DNA of 64,000 nucleotides from Anadara kagoshimensis (GCA_021292105.1 CM037872.1:8915291-8979290), one strand, 5' to 3'. Shown: positions 31,331 to 41,676, counted from the stretch's first letter. The notes: a model not told the origin generated them from the letters alone. Program-made: numbers and translations.

Positions 31331-32689
31331 ATATTATAATTCAACTCTCCTTTGTTTCAAGCATTAAGTTAGAACCCCTCTATCACTTTAATATGAATGG
31401 TTTAGCTGTAAGTGACGTCATCTTTAAATGTATGAATTTGTGTGCCATATAGATGTTCTAATTTTCCTTGCCAAGGCTGCATTTTTGTTTAAAATTGTTG
31501 ATTCGTTGCTGAAAAATTCTATAAATTGAATGAAAAAGTAAAAAATAAATATAAAATATTCTTTTGTTTTGGAAAATTGAACGAACTGGGCACACTAAAT
31601 ATAATTCATGCGGAAATTCATAATGCAAATACACATACATGAACTTGGTAGAATCTGTATAGCATATCTCTCCTTACTGACAATCAGAAATAAATAAATG
31701 ACATATAAAAAAACAACAATTAAAATTGAAATAAACTCGAGCAATTAAAATCGATCCATGCGCCAGGCTGCTGAGTATACCGTTGTTCTTAATTAACTAA
31801 ATATGATGGTCCGGCGTTTGATGTCCCGTCTCTCGTACCGGCTGTTGACACCTATTCAGCTATCAAACCTATTTTTTAATGTAACATACGGTAGCCGTAT
31901 TATATTCGAGGTATGTAAAATTTTATACTATTGACAACACTATAACGGGACAAGGGGTTCCCAAGGGAAACACGGAATTCATTCATTAAACCAAAAGGAA
32001 AATATTTCCCAAATAAGTACTACTTTTAAGTTTTTACAAACACCAATTTTTTTTAAATATCAGGATTTTGAAAATAAAAGATGAAATTAAAAACGATTTT
32101 GTTTTAAATTATTCCCCTATAAAACCTCCCCATTCTCAGAAGCCGTATTGATTTCGCGAATGTATAGTATTTGTTAACACCAAGCTGTTGCGCTTCTACA
32201 CTAGAGGAATCAATCCTTTGCCTAAAAACGCAAATATCAATTTTAATACATATATTTCATGAAACATCCAAAGTGTTTTGGAATTATTTTTTGTCAGCAT
32301 TGCGTCACATGTGTGCGCATAGGACAAGCTGTTGACAAAGGTTACATGCGCATAGGGGCGTGACTGGCACGTGTATATTAAACTTTGAAAAAGGAGACGA
32401 TAGGTTAATTAAGTTGCCGAAGTTTGTAGATAAGCTATTGAATGAGAAATTTTAAGGTTTAATTAGGTTTATATTATATTATTATGAAAGAATTAACAAC
32501 ATTATCGCAAATAAATCCGCAAATTGCTAGTCTACGTGTATATCGTAATTATTATTTTTGTAGTGAATAGGTTCATTCAAGCAGAATATTAAAAAGAGTC
32601 TGGTAATATATATTTTATATATTGACAAAATCCATTGTAGACAGCAGTAAAGTACATCTAAACTCTTTATTATATATTATCGCTATATA
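31331..32689. other. no recognisable feature
   Basis: About 1.36 kb, no supported gene or named repeat. Confidence 0.45.
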
Positions 32690-32719
32690 TATAACATATT
32701 ATACCAGTTTTATTTTTAC

Positions 32720-32752
32720 AACACTCGAGGGCCGTTTAGGAAAGTAGTGCTT
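32720..32752 (-). ncRNA. hammerhead remnant, internal deletion
   Basis: As read on the plus strand: AACACTCGAGGGCCGTTTAG, then GAAAGTAGTGCTT. The ATACAATTCCTCATCAG part is missing, and so are stem II and the CTGATGA box. Confidence 0.65.
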
Positions 32753-32865
32753 AGACCAAAATTTTGAAACCAAATATTTTTCAAAGATGTTGAAAAAATA
32801 CGAAGGAAAAATATATTTTTCCAAATTTAGCTAAGGAAATAATCGCATTAGGGAGTATACCTTCC

Positions 32866-32879
32866 TTTTTTTTTTTTGT

Positions 32880-32916
<37 letters not shown>
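32866..32916 (+). repeat. poly-T tract inside RZ body
   Basis: T run broken only by GTG at 32878-32880. Confidence 0.95.
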
Positions 32917-32917
<1 letters not shown>

Positions 32918-33080
32918 AGAAATTTTTGGTTTTATCTAGCAGCAAATTTAGACGATAGTGTATTTCTAAAAAATGCACATAATTTTTGCCTACTGAGTTT
33001 GAGTTGCCTTTGGAAAAACATCCATCAGCAGAGATACAAGCTTAATGGTTCATATTACATATTATAACAGTGTTAATTTT

Positions 33081-33114
33081 ACAACACTAGACTTCCGTTC
33101 CTCATCAGAAGTGA
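33081..33114 (-). ncRNA. hammerhead remnant, internal deletion
   Basis: CTGATGA and the stem I and GTC side are visible on the minus strand. The segment with GAAA, stem III and one side of stem II has been deleted (plus strand: CACTAGACTTCCGTTCCTCA). Confidence 0.65.
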
Positions 33115-33305
33115 TTAGACAAAAATTGTGAAACCAATTTTTTTCAAAGTGTTTGTTTTCACCTCACCTTTCAGTTATTTTAATAAGGGTTATATCAATA
33201 TAATAACTTTGATAACTTGGACCTTCTGTAATTTTGTTTTTGATAATTCTAATTGATTAAGTTGAAAATTTGTCCAAAAAATTATCAATAGGTATGACCA
33301 ATAAC

Positions 33306-33326
33306 ATATATATATATATATATATA
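33306..33326 (+). repeat. (TA)n microsatellite
   Basis: Short AT run directly at the 5' edge of the Penelope-like homology. Confidence 0.95.
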
Positions 33327-33330
33327 CATC

Positions 33331-34432
33331 AAAACTAAGAATCGATTTGGAAACCAATTTTACGATTATATATCTACACAATGGAAACGGTACTTAGACG
33401 ACTGTTTTATATTTGGATAGAACAGCCGAAGACCTCGAGCTATTCCATCAATTAATAAATACATTACACCCTTCCATATCTTTTACAATGGAAAAGCATG
33501 ATCGTGAACTTCCGTTTCTCGATATTAATATTATGAAAGAAGGAAGGAAGTTAATTACTGATGTGTTTTACAAACAAACTGATACACACCAGTATCTTAA
33601 TTTCTTGTCGTGTCACCCTTCCCATACAAAACGTAATATCCCATACTGTATGGCACGAAGGCTTTGCACCATCATTTCCGAACAACAACTTAGAAACACG
33701 CGACTGATAGAATTAAAATCTTTTCTTCTGAAACAAAAATATCCGGTAAAATTAATCGACGACAGTATCCAAAAAGTAAAAAATATTAGTGCATTTGAAC
33801 TTAGAAAACAACACCATAAAATTATTAACGAAGATCTAATACCTTGCGTCACAACACACGATCCCAACATCACTAATATTTTCAGTATTATTAAAACAAA
33901 CCTGCCTATACTCCATCGGAGTACTAAATTTAAGGAACTCATAAAACCAAGTGATATTATCCACAGTCGCAGACAACCAAAAAACTTAAAGAAACACCTA
34001 ACAAAAGCAAAGTTTAAGTCTGTTACCGAAGAAAAGAAAGTGGAAAGATGTAAAGACCCGAGATGTGGCACATGTGGTTTCCTGACCACTGGGAAAGAAC
34101 TCCATCTCAAAAATGGCATGGTTTTCACAGTCAAATCAAACATGAGCTGTGACACAAAAAATGTCCTGTATTGCATCACATGCGCAGGATGCGGGGAAAA
34201 CTATATTGGACAGACGGGAAATTCACTACGTGAACGAACTCGTATTCATAAACAACAGATCCGACAGCCGGAAACCCGCCAAATCCCGCTAAGTGAACAC
34301 TTGGACAATTGTGCAGGGGGTAACTTTAAAATTATGCCATTTTACAAATTCATAGATGACAATCAAAACTTTAGAATAGAGAAAGAAATTTATTTTACCA
34401 GTATTTTCAAAGCAAAACTCAACGAACGATGA
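33331..34432 (+). pseudogene. Penelope-like element (PLE): end of reverse transcriptase plus GIY-YIG endonuclease, 5'-truncated, frameshifted
   Basis: Homology starts in one frame at 33331 (NRFGNQFYDYISTQW) and reaches WKRYLDDCFIF at 33382-33414, which carries the YLDD catalytic motif. A one-base frameshift at about 33410-33416 then moves it to the long frame. From 33416 that frame gives 338 unbroken residues to a TGA at 34430-34432. Along it are FLDINI (near residue 35) and YKQTDTHQYLNFLSCHPSH (53-71). A cysteine cluster CKDPRCGTC (213-221) follows, then the GIY-YIG region: LYCITC (252-257), NYIGQTGNSLRER (263-275), and IEKEIYFTSIFKAKLNE (322-338) with the Glu and Asn expected of the nuclease. 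This domain order and the zinc-binding-type cysteines fit animal Neptune-like PLEs (family knowledge). The N-terminal half of the reverse transcriptase is missing, so it is a dead insertion. The first frame opens only with TTG, so no genuine start is claimed. Confidence 0.9.
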
Positions 34433-34630
34433 GTTATCTCTCTTTAAAAAGAACTCTTCTCTGAAAACAATCGAATGACGTCATAAACAATATGATGACG
34501 TAACAATCACAGTTGTTATGGTATGCTTGAAAAGTCCCAAGAAGGATGAAAACGTTAGCAAAAATGTTATCTTAGTTATTTTTTTGTTTTAAATATTTTC
34601 TACCATGTGTAAGACATTATTTCAATTTTT

Positions 34631-34632
<2 letters not shown>
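34433..34632 (+). other. 3' untranslated region of the Penelope-like element
   Basis: Follows the stop codon and contains two similar blocks, AATGACGTCATAAACAATAT and GATGACGTAACAATCAC. A hammerhead-like remnant follows at 34527-34576. It ends at a (TA)n run. The true 3' boundary is not fixed because no target duplication was recognised. Confidence 0.5.
34527..34576 (+). ncRNA. possible hammerhead remnant of the Penelope-like element
   Basis: The order TTGAAAA, GTCC, loop CAAGAA, GGAT, GAAAA resembles CTGATGA, stem II, GAAA. Two invariant core positions differ. A short stem III (AACG with TGTT, followed by A) can be drawn, but no convincing stem I. Hammerheads are known in the terminal repeats of PLEs, which makes the position plausible. 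On sequence alone it is weak. Confidence 0.3.

Positions 34633-34661
<29 letters not shown>
34633..34661 (+). repeat. (TA)n microsatellite
   Basis: Uninterrupted AT run after the Penelope-like 3' region. With 33306-33326 it brackets the insertion. Confidence 0.95.
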
Positions 34662-35104
34662 CTAGTTAGCAGTTAAGCCCTTGCCTTCAAAATCAAGTTA
34701 AAGAATCTTAAACGCTTTGACACATTTGTTTGTTAGCTACACATATTTTGTTTAAGTTTTATTGTAGAAAATATAAATGCTATCTGTTTAGCAATAAATG
34801 TTCTTTTTTATCATTTTTCATGGTTATATTTATGTCCACAGACAAATTGCAGCCTAAGGTAATGTGTCTCTGGACATCAGTCTTGAGCCAGATTAATAGT
34901 TTGAAAAAAACTTGACCCTTCAGCATAAAGAGGTCATATCGAATTGTCAAGTTACTAGGATACAACAATGGAAGAAAATATAAATAATGGTGACTTTTGA
35001 TCGGACGGCTGCCGTCAAATGTTGTTTTTTCTCCATATATTTGACATTTATTGGTTAAACTATATATGTGTAAAGGTACATAAATTTTCTACACGCTGAA
35101 CACA
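34662..35104. other. no recognisable feature
   Basis: No supported gene or named repeat. Confidence 0.4.
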
Positions 35105-35410
35105 TATGCCATTACCTCATTTTGGTTGGGGTGGTCTTGAGCTTGATAACGTAGATAATCTCTCTTTAAACTTATTTTAAAGGTAAAATACATTGTACAT
35201 AAAATTGGTTTTAAAGTTTTTCTCTTTAAAATGAATTAGAAAGTAAAAGACATCAATTTTATTTTAAAAACATGTTTTATTTACTTTTTAAATTGTGTAG
35301 TTTTATCCGCTTAGAGGCAAGGATGTATTATGTAGATGTCCTAGTTTTGAAAGTGAAAGTCGTTATACTTTGCCCTATTTTTACAATCATTAGTTAGCTA
35401 ATATTTTTCA
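35105..35410 (+). repeat. repeat N, copy 1, with a family G half end
   Basis: ATGCCATTACCTCATTTTGG, GATAATCTCTCTTT and ACTTTGCCCTATTTTTACAA recur at 35942-36188. Its end (TTTACAATCATTAGTTAGC) resembles one arm of family G. Confidence 0.65.
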
Positions 35411-35474
35411 TTCACTTAACTAGAGAAAATTTACAACGTTTTTTTTTACAATACAATATCAGTTTTCATTTTAC

Positions 35475-35520
35475 AGCACCAGTCGGCCGTTTCGGAATAC
35501 AATTCCTCATCAGTAGTGCT
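35475..35520 (-). ncRNA. hammerhead ribozyme with mutated cleavage triplet
   Basis: CTGATGA, perfect stem II and GAAAC are intact and stem I pairs fully (AGCACTA with TGGTGCT, one wobble). The cleavage triplet GTC reads GAC, which also breaks the pair that closes stem III. GAC is not a usual hammerhead cleavage site, so activity is unlikely. Confidence 0.85.
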
Positions 35521-35820
35521 TGAAACAAAATTCTGAAACCATTTTTTTTCAAAACGTTAAAAAGAAAACTAAAACACACAAAATATATTTTACCAAATTT
35601 AGCGAGGGAAAAACTTTGCATGAGGGAGTATACCTGAGTTTAATTTTTTTTTAAAGAAATTTCAGACCTAAACTAGCAGCATATTTTGACAATGGTAAAT
35701 TTCTGACAATAATACACAGTTATTTGCCTACTGAGTTTGTGATATCCTCGGAGATATATCCACCAGCAGAGGTACTGTCTCAATGGTTTAAATTACATAT
35801 TATACAAGTTTTAATTTTAT

Positions 35821-35834
35821 AGCACTAGACGGCC
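35821..35834 (-). ncRNA. hammerhead fragment
   Basis: Only AGCACTAGACGGCC on the plus strand (3' stem I arm, GTC, part of stem III) remains before unrelated sequence. Confidence 0.7.
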
Positions 35835-35835
35835 A

Positions 35836-36190
35836 ATTAAATTTTACAACTGTTTTAGGGTTGAAGTGATCTTCATAATGACATATTGAATTTCGGATAT
35901 CTTAAAATCTCAAAAAATATATATATTACGATTTCAAATACATGCCATCACATTTTGATTGGGATAGTCTCGAGGTTGATTCTTTAGATAATCTCTCTTT
36001 TAATTACCTATAAAGTAAAAAAAATGATTTAAAGTTCTTTTTCAAAGGAAAAAGGGAAAATTTCTTTTTCACTTTTAAAAACGTGTATTTTGTCTGCCTT
36101 TTGACAAAGGTGTTTTATGTGGGACCTACTTTTTAATATGCAAATTATGGCACTTTGCCCTAGATTCACAATCATGTCTTAGCTAAAATC
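35836..36190 (+). repeat. repeat N, copy 2, with family G pieces
   Basis: Includes a family G centre (GTGATCTTCATAATGACAT) at about 35867. The N block follows from 35942, ending CCTAGATTCACAATCATGTC. The N copies are about 840 bp apart in direct orientation. Confidence 0.65.
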
Positions 36191-38359
36191 GAGGCTATTT
36201 TTGTCCACCTGCTGCGGTTGTAACAGTTTCATGATCAAATGCGATCAAGACACGAAATTATTTTTCTTTTTTATTGAAAAATGAAAAACTTGGACAGTAT
36301 GCACACGTTACTTAATATCAAATTTTGTATTTCTCCATAAACAAAAATATCATTATATTTAGAATCTTCAATACCCATTGCGTTGGTTTAATTTTGTGAT
36401 CTCGTATTTTAAATTCATTGGGAGAAACTTTCGTGGAGAAGCGTCCGCCGTGACACCTTCTAACGTTTATTTGGAGCACTTACATGTATTTCCAAGATCA
36501 AGATTGAGATATCCCAATAGAGGATAGAAAAATTAAAACATTTTTCTTTACATTCAATTTCGTGGTACATAAATTCACTATTCTACGGAAAAAAAACGAT
36601 ATTTAATCCCTCACGGATATATTTGTGATTTTAATTATTTCGGAGTATATAGCGTGCTGATTGTACTTAAACGAGGTTTACTTCAATTCTGAAGCTCAAA
36701 TTCACCAACGCAACCAACAATTGTAAAAAGTAATGAAATAAAGTGTTTGAAATTTGTAAGATGATATTAGACCACGAAAAACCAAACATTTACAACCGTA
36801 TGCAAGCGTTCGGTGTGTAAGGAAGTAATTCTACGGCGATAAATGGACATCAAAAGGCTAATTAGAGTATGTTTTGTTATAGTATAGTTATACAATATAG
36901 TTTAATTCTGTTGATAAGTAAATTTCCTACACACGGTCTGTCGTATACCATACCGTGCGCGACCGGACCAAACGGAAACCCGAACAACTTAAAAAAACGA
37001 ACACGCTTACGGAAAATAAAAAATTACACAGACAAGCGGATATGATAATGTTGTATTTAACCTGGAAAACTACGGTAAGGAAAGACTAATTTTCCTTGAA
37101 GACACGTGCATATCCTGAATATTACTCAAACGTTATTTTAAATTCTAACAAGTAATAGTTCCACAGAGGAATAATCCAATACTAAAAGTCATTCAGATGT
37201 CAATAACCAAACGGAGACTGCACGCGAACCGCACGTGCTAAACGCTCACTGTCTTGCTGGCAAAGTCAAGTTTTTACGTACAATGCACGTTCATTTTTAT
37301 AATATAAACGGTTTGTGCATTTTGTCGCGTGCAAATCCTATTATCAATGAATGATCACGTCGTTTACATAGCACATTTACGAATATGTTAATATACAATA
37401 ACGCATTAAATAACATACTCAAATACTGATATTTACGTTTGTTAGGGTTTTTATTTCTGATATCGCCTTGAATAACTGTATGATAATTTTTTTTCTCCGA
37501 AAGACAAAACCGTATGGACATCACCTGTGTTATATGACGTCATTATGCACCGCGGTATGGTGTAGACACGTGTCCCGGTAACCGTTAGAATATATTACAT
37601 CCGCAATTCCAATTAAATATTATTTAACAAATAAAGCATTAAAATTGTTTTATTGATTCGGTGCTTCCTTTTACAAATATATCCGTGTCATCTCACACAG
37701 TGAATTTGTCAATTTACAGAAAATATATTCAAATGAAGAGCAAGGGACGTAGAAATTAATTCAATATTGCTTTGAACATTCGTATCTTGATTAAATGCAT
37801 CGTTTAAAAAATATACCCTTGCAATGAGGCGAATTTGTTCCTCTATAGAAAATACATGTATACATGCAATATCAATTATATCCATATATACCGACACTAA
37901 GTTAGGGCCTTTCACTACTAGGGTGTTTGTTGTTGTGCTTGAGTGGAATTTCAACCGCCAAGATTCGATAAACCTCAAACATATTCTAGTGAAAAAAAGC
38001 CTGCTAGTTCGAATGTCTGTGATTATTTTTTTTATAATTATTATTATTATTTTTTTTTTTTGCTATTACAGAACTGGCTGTCTCGATATAGTGAAAAACA
38101 TCTTGACAGAGTGGGGAAGGGGCAACCAGGCGTGTTAAAAACGACGAACAAATTTATATACCATGTATTTTTATTTGTTCATTCGTTTGTTTTTTGGTAA
38201 AACTATCATTTTTAGAATTTTTTTACTAAGTTAACCGGGGAGCGCTTCATTCTATTACATTGTTTTGGACATTTCTCAAGCAAGAATGTGTCACAGGGTG
38301 AATGCACCAACAATAACTAACCTTGACACCGCGGAAGCATTTAAATATGTTTCATTTCT
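36191..38359. other. no recognisable feature
   Basis: About 2.2 kb free of the named repeats, with somewhat higher GC at 36930-37000 and 37200-37260. No frame is convincing. It may be single-copy DNA. Confidence 0.45.
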
Positions 38360-38520
38360 CGGGTGTAGATAGCTAAACAGGGGGCAATTGTCCTTGGGGA
38401 GCACCCGGTCTCACTTTCCCTAGTTAAAATTCACGTTCAACTAAATATTGCCATTTTTCAAAGTTTACTTCGTATTTTGGATTGTGAATTGAACGTGAGC
38501 CGGTATGTTTGTTGTTGATC
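38360..38520 (+). mobile_element. family A 3' fragment, diverged
   Basis: GTGTAGATAGCTAAACAGGG, then GAGCACCCGGTCTCACTTTC and the GGTATGTTTGTTGTTGATC end. Confidence 0.65.
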
Positions 38521-38814
38521 ATAACGCAAGGTTAACAATCTGGACATTGCCATTTAATGTGTGTTTAAGACAACATGAAGTTATGAAGAATACTGTTATA
38601 GTGCTGTGTTTCTATTCATTAAAAAACAACAAAAAACAAACTATTTTAACAATTTTGTGGAAAAAAAAGAATTTTTTTTAAATCACGAATTAAAAAAAAT
38701 GGTTAAAAATGATTTTGAAATTGTGGAAACATAAAAACATATATGTTACAATGTTAAAATAATATATAAAAAGAAAGTTATGGAAAATCTTTGAAGTTGC
38801 GGAACTTCAGATAG

Positions 38815-39096
38815 ATATGGCCGTCATCACAGTATTGTTGATAAGTTTGATGTCTCTGTGTCCAGGATTGCCCTAGATATATTTGACGTCTCATAGTTTC
38901 ATGTTCCTTTCACACAATTTTGATTTAACACGTGGCGGGTGTAGCTAGCTAAACAGGAGGTGCTTACCCTTCCGGAGCACCCGGACTCACTTCTCTGGTG
39001 GAAGTTCACGTGTCTAACTTGACTTGTCAGTTCCAAAGTTTTTACTTTGCTTCTGGATTGTGATTCGGACATGGATTAGTATGTTTGTTTTTGATA
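38815..39096 (+). mobile_element. family A, well-preserved 5'-truncated copy
   Basis: From GGCCGTCATCACAGTATTG to the TATGTTTGTTTTTGAT terminus. It keeps TAGCTAGCTAAACAGGAGGT and CTTCCGGAGCACCCGGACTC and is a good reference for the 3' region. Confidence 0.8.
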
Positions 39097-39189
39097 TAAA
39101 TGGAAAAAAACTTAATAACATCTCCAGTTTGATTGTAGGTTTTTCTCTATATGTGGCCATTCGCAACTGATTGCATTCCAAACCACTAC

Positions 39190-39427
39190 AGTAGTTCGGT
39201 TATGACCACTGCTGGTTCTGATCAAGACTTGAACAAAGGTAGTGACCTTTCTCGAAAAGCACTTTGCATTTCCAAAATTTATGAAAGTTAGAGGGCCTTC
39301 GAAGAGAACTTAAAAACCGATGTACCGCGTCACGACAAGCGTAGCGCGTTAAAGAATTGCCCTTATAATTAACGCACTGGAAAGGTAAATATCTCCGACT
39401 GGTGTCGGCTCGATCATTCAGTCCATA
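39190..39427 (+). mobile_element. SINE remnant, diverged type D
   Basis: ATCAAGACTTGAACAAAGG, then GTACCGCGTCACGACAAGCG and GACTGGTGTCGGCTCGAT. The tRNA head is unrecognisable. Confidence 0.55.
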
Positions 39428-39490
39428 AACAAACATACCAATCCATGTCCAAACTAAAATCCTAAAGCAAAGTAAAACTTTAAAGCTAAC
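39428..39490 (-). mobile_element. family A 3' end fragment
   Basis: As read on the plus strand: AAACATACCAATCCATGTCC, then AAATCCTAAAGCAAAGTAAA. Only the last 60 bp of the family. Confidence 0.6.
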
Positions 39491-39567
39491 ACCTTACGAA
39501 AGACAGAGATAAACTGAAGATTCGCACCAATTTGTAAACTGAATGTTTTAACTTTCGACAGGCCTGG

Positions 39568-39760
39568 AACAATTCAACTTGTTATAACAATCAGTATTCC
39601 ATAAAAACAAGTTTAAATTTAGTAAAAACAAAAAACCAGAAAAAAAATTGTTTAACCAAACACTGAATCAATTTTATACGTTATACTGAGGTTTTAACTT
39701 TAACTTTTATATGAAACAATATCAATCATTTTAAAATTTAAATTAATTTTTTTCATTAAT
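39568..39760 (+). repeat. direct repeat flanking a SINE, copy 1
   Basis: Matches 40062-40235: CAATTTTATACGTTATACTG, TTTTAACTTTAACTTTTATA and ATATCAATCATTTTAAAATT. The two copies are separated by a SINE. Confidence 0.85.
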
Positions 39761-39762
39761 TT

Positions 39763-40050
39763 TTCGAACCCCGGCCGGGTCTAACCCAAGACTTAAAAGT
39801 GGGTAGTGACTGTTCTTTCGCCAAGCACTCGGCATTATGAAATGAAATTCACGGTTCCTTCGGATGGGAACTTAAAATAAACGAGGTCCCATGTCTTGGT
39901 AGGCTTGGCACGATAAAGAACCCTGCTGTATAATGCCATCAGGGCAACGCACCGGCAAAATTTCTGCACCTTCGCCTATAGCTGGCGACGTCTCGATATA
40001 GGTGAAATATTCTTGACTGGGACGTCAAACACCATTACTCAACTCAACTC
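39763..40050 (+). mobile_element. tRNA-headed SINE, type D, 5'-truncated at the B box
   Basis: Starts TTCGAACCCCGGCCGGG (B box), so the A box is lost. The body is otherwise complete to CTTGACTGGGACGTCAAACACC with an ACTCAACTCAACTC tail. It sits between two direct repeats of about 175 bp. Confidence 0.85.
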
Positions 40051-40061
40051 TTAACAATCCC

Positions 40062-40235
40062 CCTTGCTATAACAACCAGTATTCTATAAAAATAAATTTA
40101 AATTGAGTAAAAACAAAAACAGAAAAAAATTGTTTTAACCAAACTCTGAATCAATTTTATACTTTATACTGAGGTTTTAACTTTAACTTTTATATGAAAC
40201 CATATCAATCATTTTAAAATTTAAATTAATTTTTT
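40062..40235 (+). repeat. direct repeat flanking a SINE, copy 2
   Basis: See 39568-39760. The copies are much too long to be a SINE target duplication, so a local tandem duplication with the SINE between the halves is more likely. Confidence 0.85.
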
Positions 40236-40485
40236 TTCCATTTTGAATTTTTTATCGTTTCTTTTTTATTTTGTTGTGATCGCATTTAGCTGACAAAAAA
40301 CTTAACTTCGACTTTAAAATCTTCCGATTGAGTTAACTCATTAATCATTCGATTTAAGACTTATCCAAAACTGTCTGCATTCGTACTTAACAGAATTATA
40401 AATTCTTAAAATTTGAATTAGTTTGATTTTCAGCAACAAGTCGCTTTGTTACGTTTGACAGATGAAGAATTTGCTGCACACGTTA

Positions 40486-40871
40486 GGGCCATACTAGTCT
40501 TTTTCTTTGTTAAGCGTCCGCCCTATTATCCAAATTTTAACTTCCTATCGGGTAAAAAACATAGCAAAAATAAAAAACGAACATCTTTTATTAAAAAAAT
40601 ATGGAATTTTGAATTTAATACAGTCCAAATATAAAAATAGAACATTAACAGTTGTAACAAAGTATAAAACTTGATAAAAAACAAACTGACATTTTTAAAA
40701 GAATAAAACAAAAATGAAAAATAAATTAAATTGTTAAATGATTGATGTTTTCTCAAAAATAAATAAAAAACGAATCAATTCGATAAAACAAATTGTTTGT
40801 TTTTCACGTTTGAAGTCCCAAAATCTTCCCGCCAGCGGACGCTTAACAAAGACAAAAACCGGCATGGCCTT
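40486..40871 (+). mobile_element. PIF/Harbinger-like MITE
   Basis: The left terminus GGGCCATACTAGTCTTTTTC, then TTTGTTAAGCGTCCGCC, is mirrored by the right terminus, which in reverse complement is GGCCATGCCGGTTTTTGTC, then TTTGTTAAGCGTCCGC. Both ends abut TTA, consistent with the 3-bp TTA target duplication of PIF/Harbinger elements (family knowledge). It is about 385 bp and AT-rich inside, with no transposase. Confidence 0.75.
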
Positions 40872-41399
40872 AACAAAAAGGCGTATAATTGGTTTGAAAA
40901 TGGTAATTATATCACTGCGCGCCTGATAACGACCCTGTCCTTAAATCAATACTCGAGGAGTTTTTTTTGTTAAAAAAAAAAAACCAACACAATTGACTTT
41001 CTATAACATTCTAATTTAGGATCTCTTTAATAAAGTTTTGCAAACAGTATGTTTAATCACTGAATTTGATATAAGAGCCAATTTTGTCAAATGACTTACT
41101 AATTTCTTTTTAATTGCATAGTCATTTAACCGCACTTCAATGTTACTATTTTTCGATGTTGTAATTGGTCCTTTTTCAAGTCCGCCATACTTGACAATTA
41201 TCATTGTGGTAAGTGGCCATTTTAGTCTGTATATGGTTACTGCGTCAACAGATCATAGTTTATGTAAATATGAATATTTGATACTTTCTGCTGTCTTTAA
41301 TAATATTGTTGAAGATACTTTCACAAAGGGTACAGGCTTTTCGAAAATTTTAGTAAACTCTGGTAAAACAGTTATTGTAAAATCGACAGTTTATCAAAT
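40872..41399. other. no recognisable feature
   Basis: No supported gene or named repeat. Frames here run into the neighbouring family C copy. Confidence 0.4.
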
Positions 41400-41560
41400 C
41401 GACAGTTTTTTCTCTTCCCTTCGTTCGTTACATAGCGTAGTTTATTTTCGGCAGCAGCCATCAACCTCTCGTCTCGCTTTTTATTGGCCTCCACCGCGCC
41501 AACACGGCAGCCAAGCTTTAACACATCTTCGTTAAATTTTCGACAGGTCTAAACCGTATA
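41400..41560 (-). mobile_element. family C element, diverged
   Basis: Minus-strand start CCTGTCGAAAATTTAACG, then TGTTAAAGCTTGGCTGCCG and GAGAGGTTGATGGCTGCTGC. Confidence 0.65.
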
Positions 41561-41675
41561 TGAAGCTTATTCAAACAGTTTTTCTTAACTAGATTTCTGT
41601 TAATATGGTACAACAGCATTGTCAATATTATATCGAAAAATAAGATCCTATGTGAAAGGAACTTCGTTTCTTCCT

Positions 41676-41676
<1 letters not shown>

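Larger units (their letters stand above)
32690..33155 (-). mobile_element. RZ (retrozyme-like) dimer, both ribozymes deleted internally
   Basis: Two RZ ends about 363 bp apart enclose a full body with a long poly-T expansion (32866-32916). The ribozyme at 32720-32752 has lost most of stem II and the CTGATGA box. The one at 33081-33114 has lost GGCC, GAAA and half of stem II. Dimer layout is preserved but neither unit could cleave. It lies about 175 bp upstream of the Penelope-like fragment. Confidence 0.75.
35445..35835 (-). mobile_element. RZ (retrozyme-like) dimer, second ribozyme truncated
   Basis: A complete body lies between one full ribozyme motif (35475-35520) and the start of a second (35821-35834), 346 bp apart. 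It sits between two copies of repeat N. Confidence 0.8.

Noticed and set aside
33613..34179. A 188-codon open frame on the strand opposite the Penelope-like element
   Set aside because: It mirrors the coding frame of the PLE and shows no family of its own.
41140..41535. A 131-codon frame
   Set aside because: Its last third is a family C element read through and the first part shows no recognisable protein.
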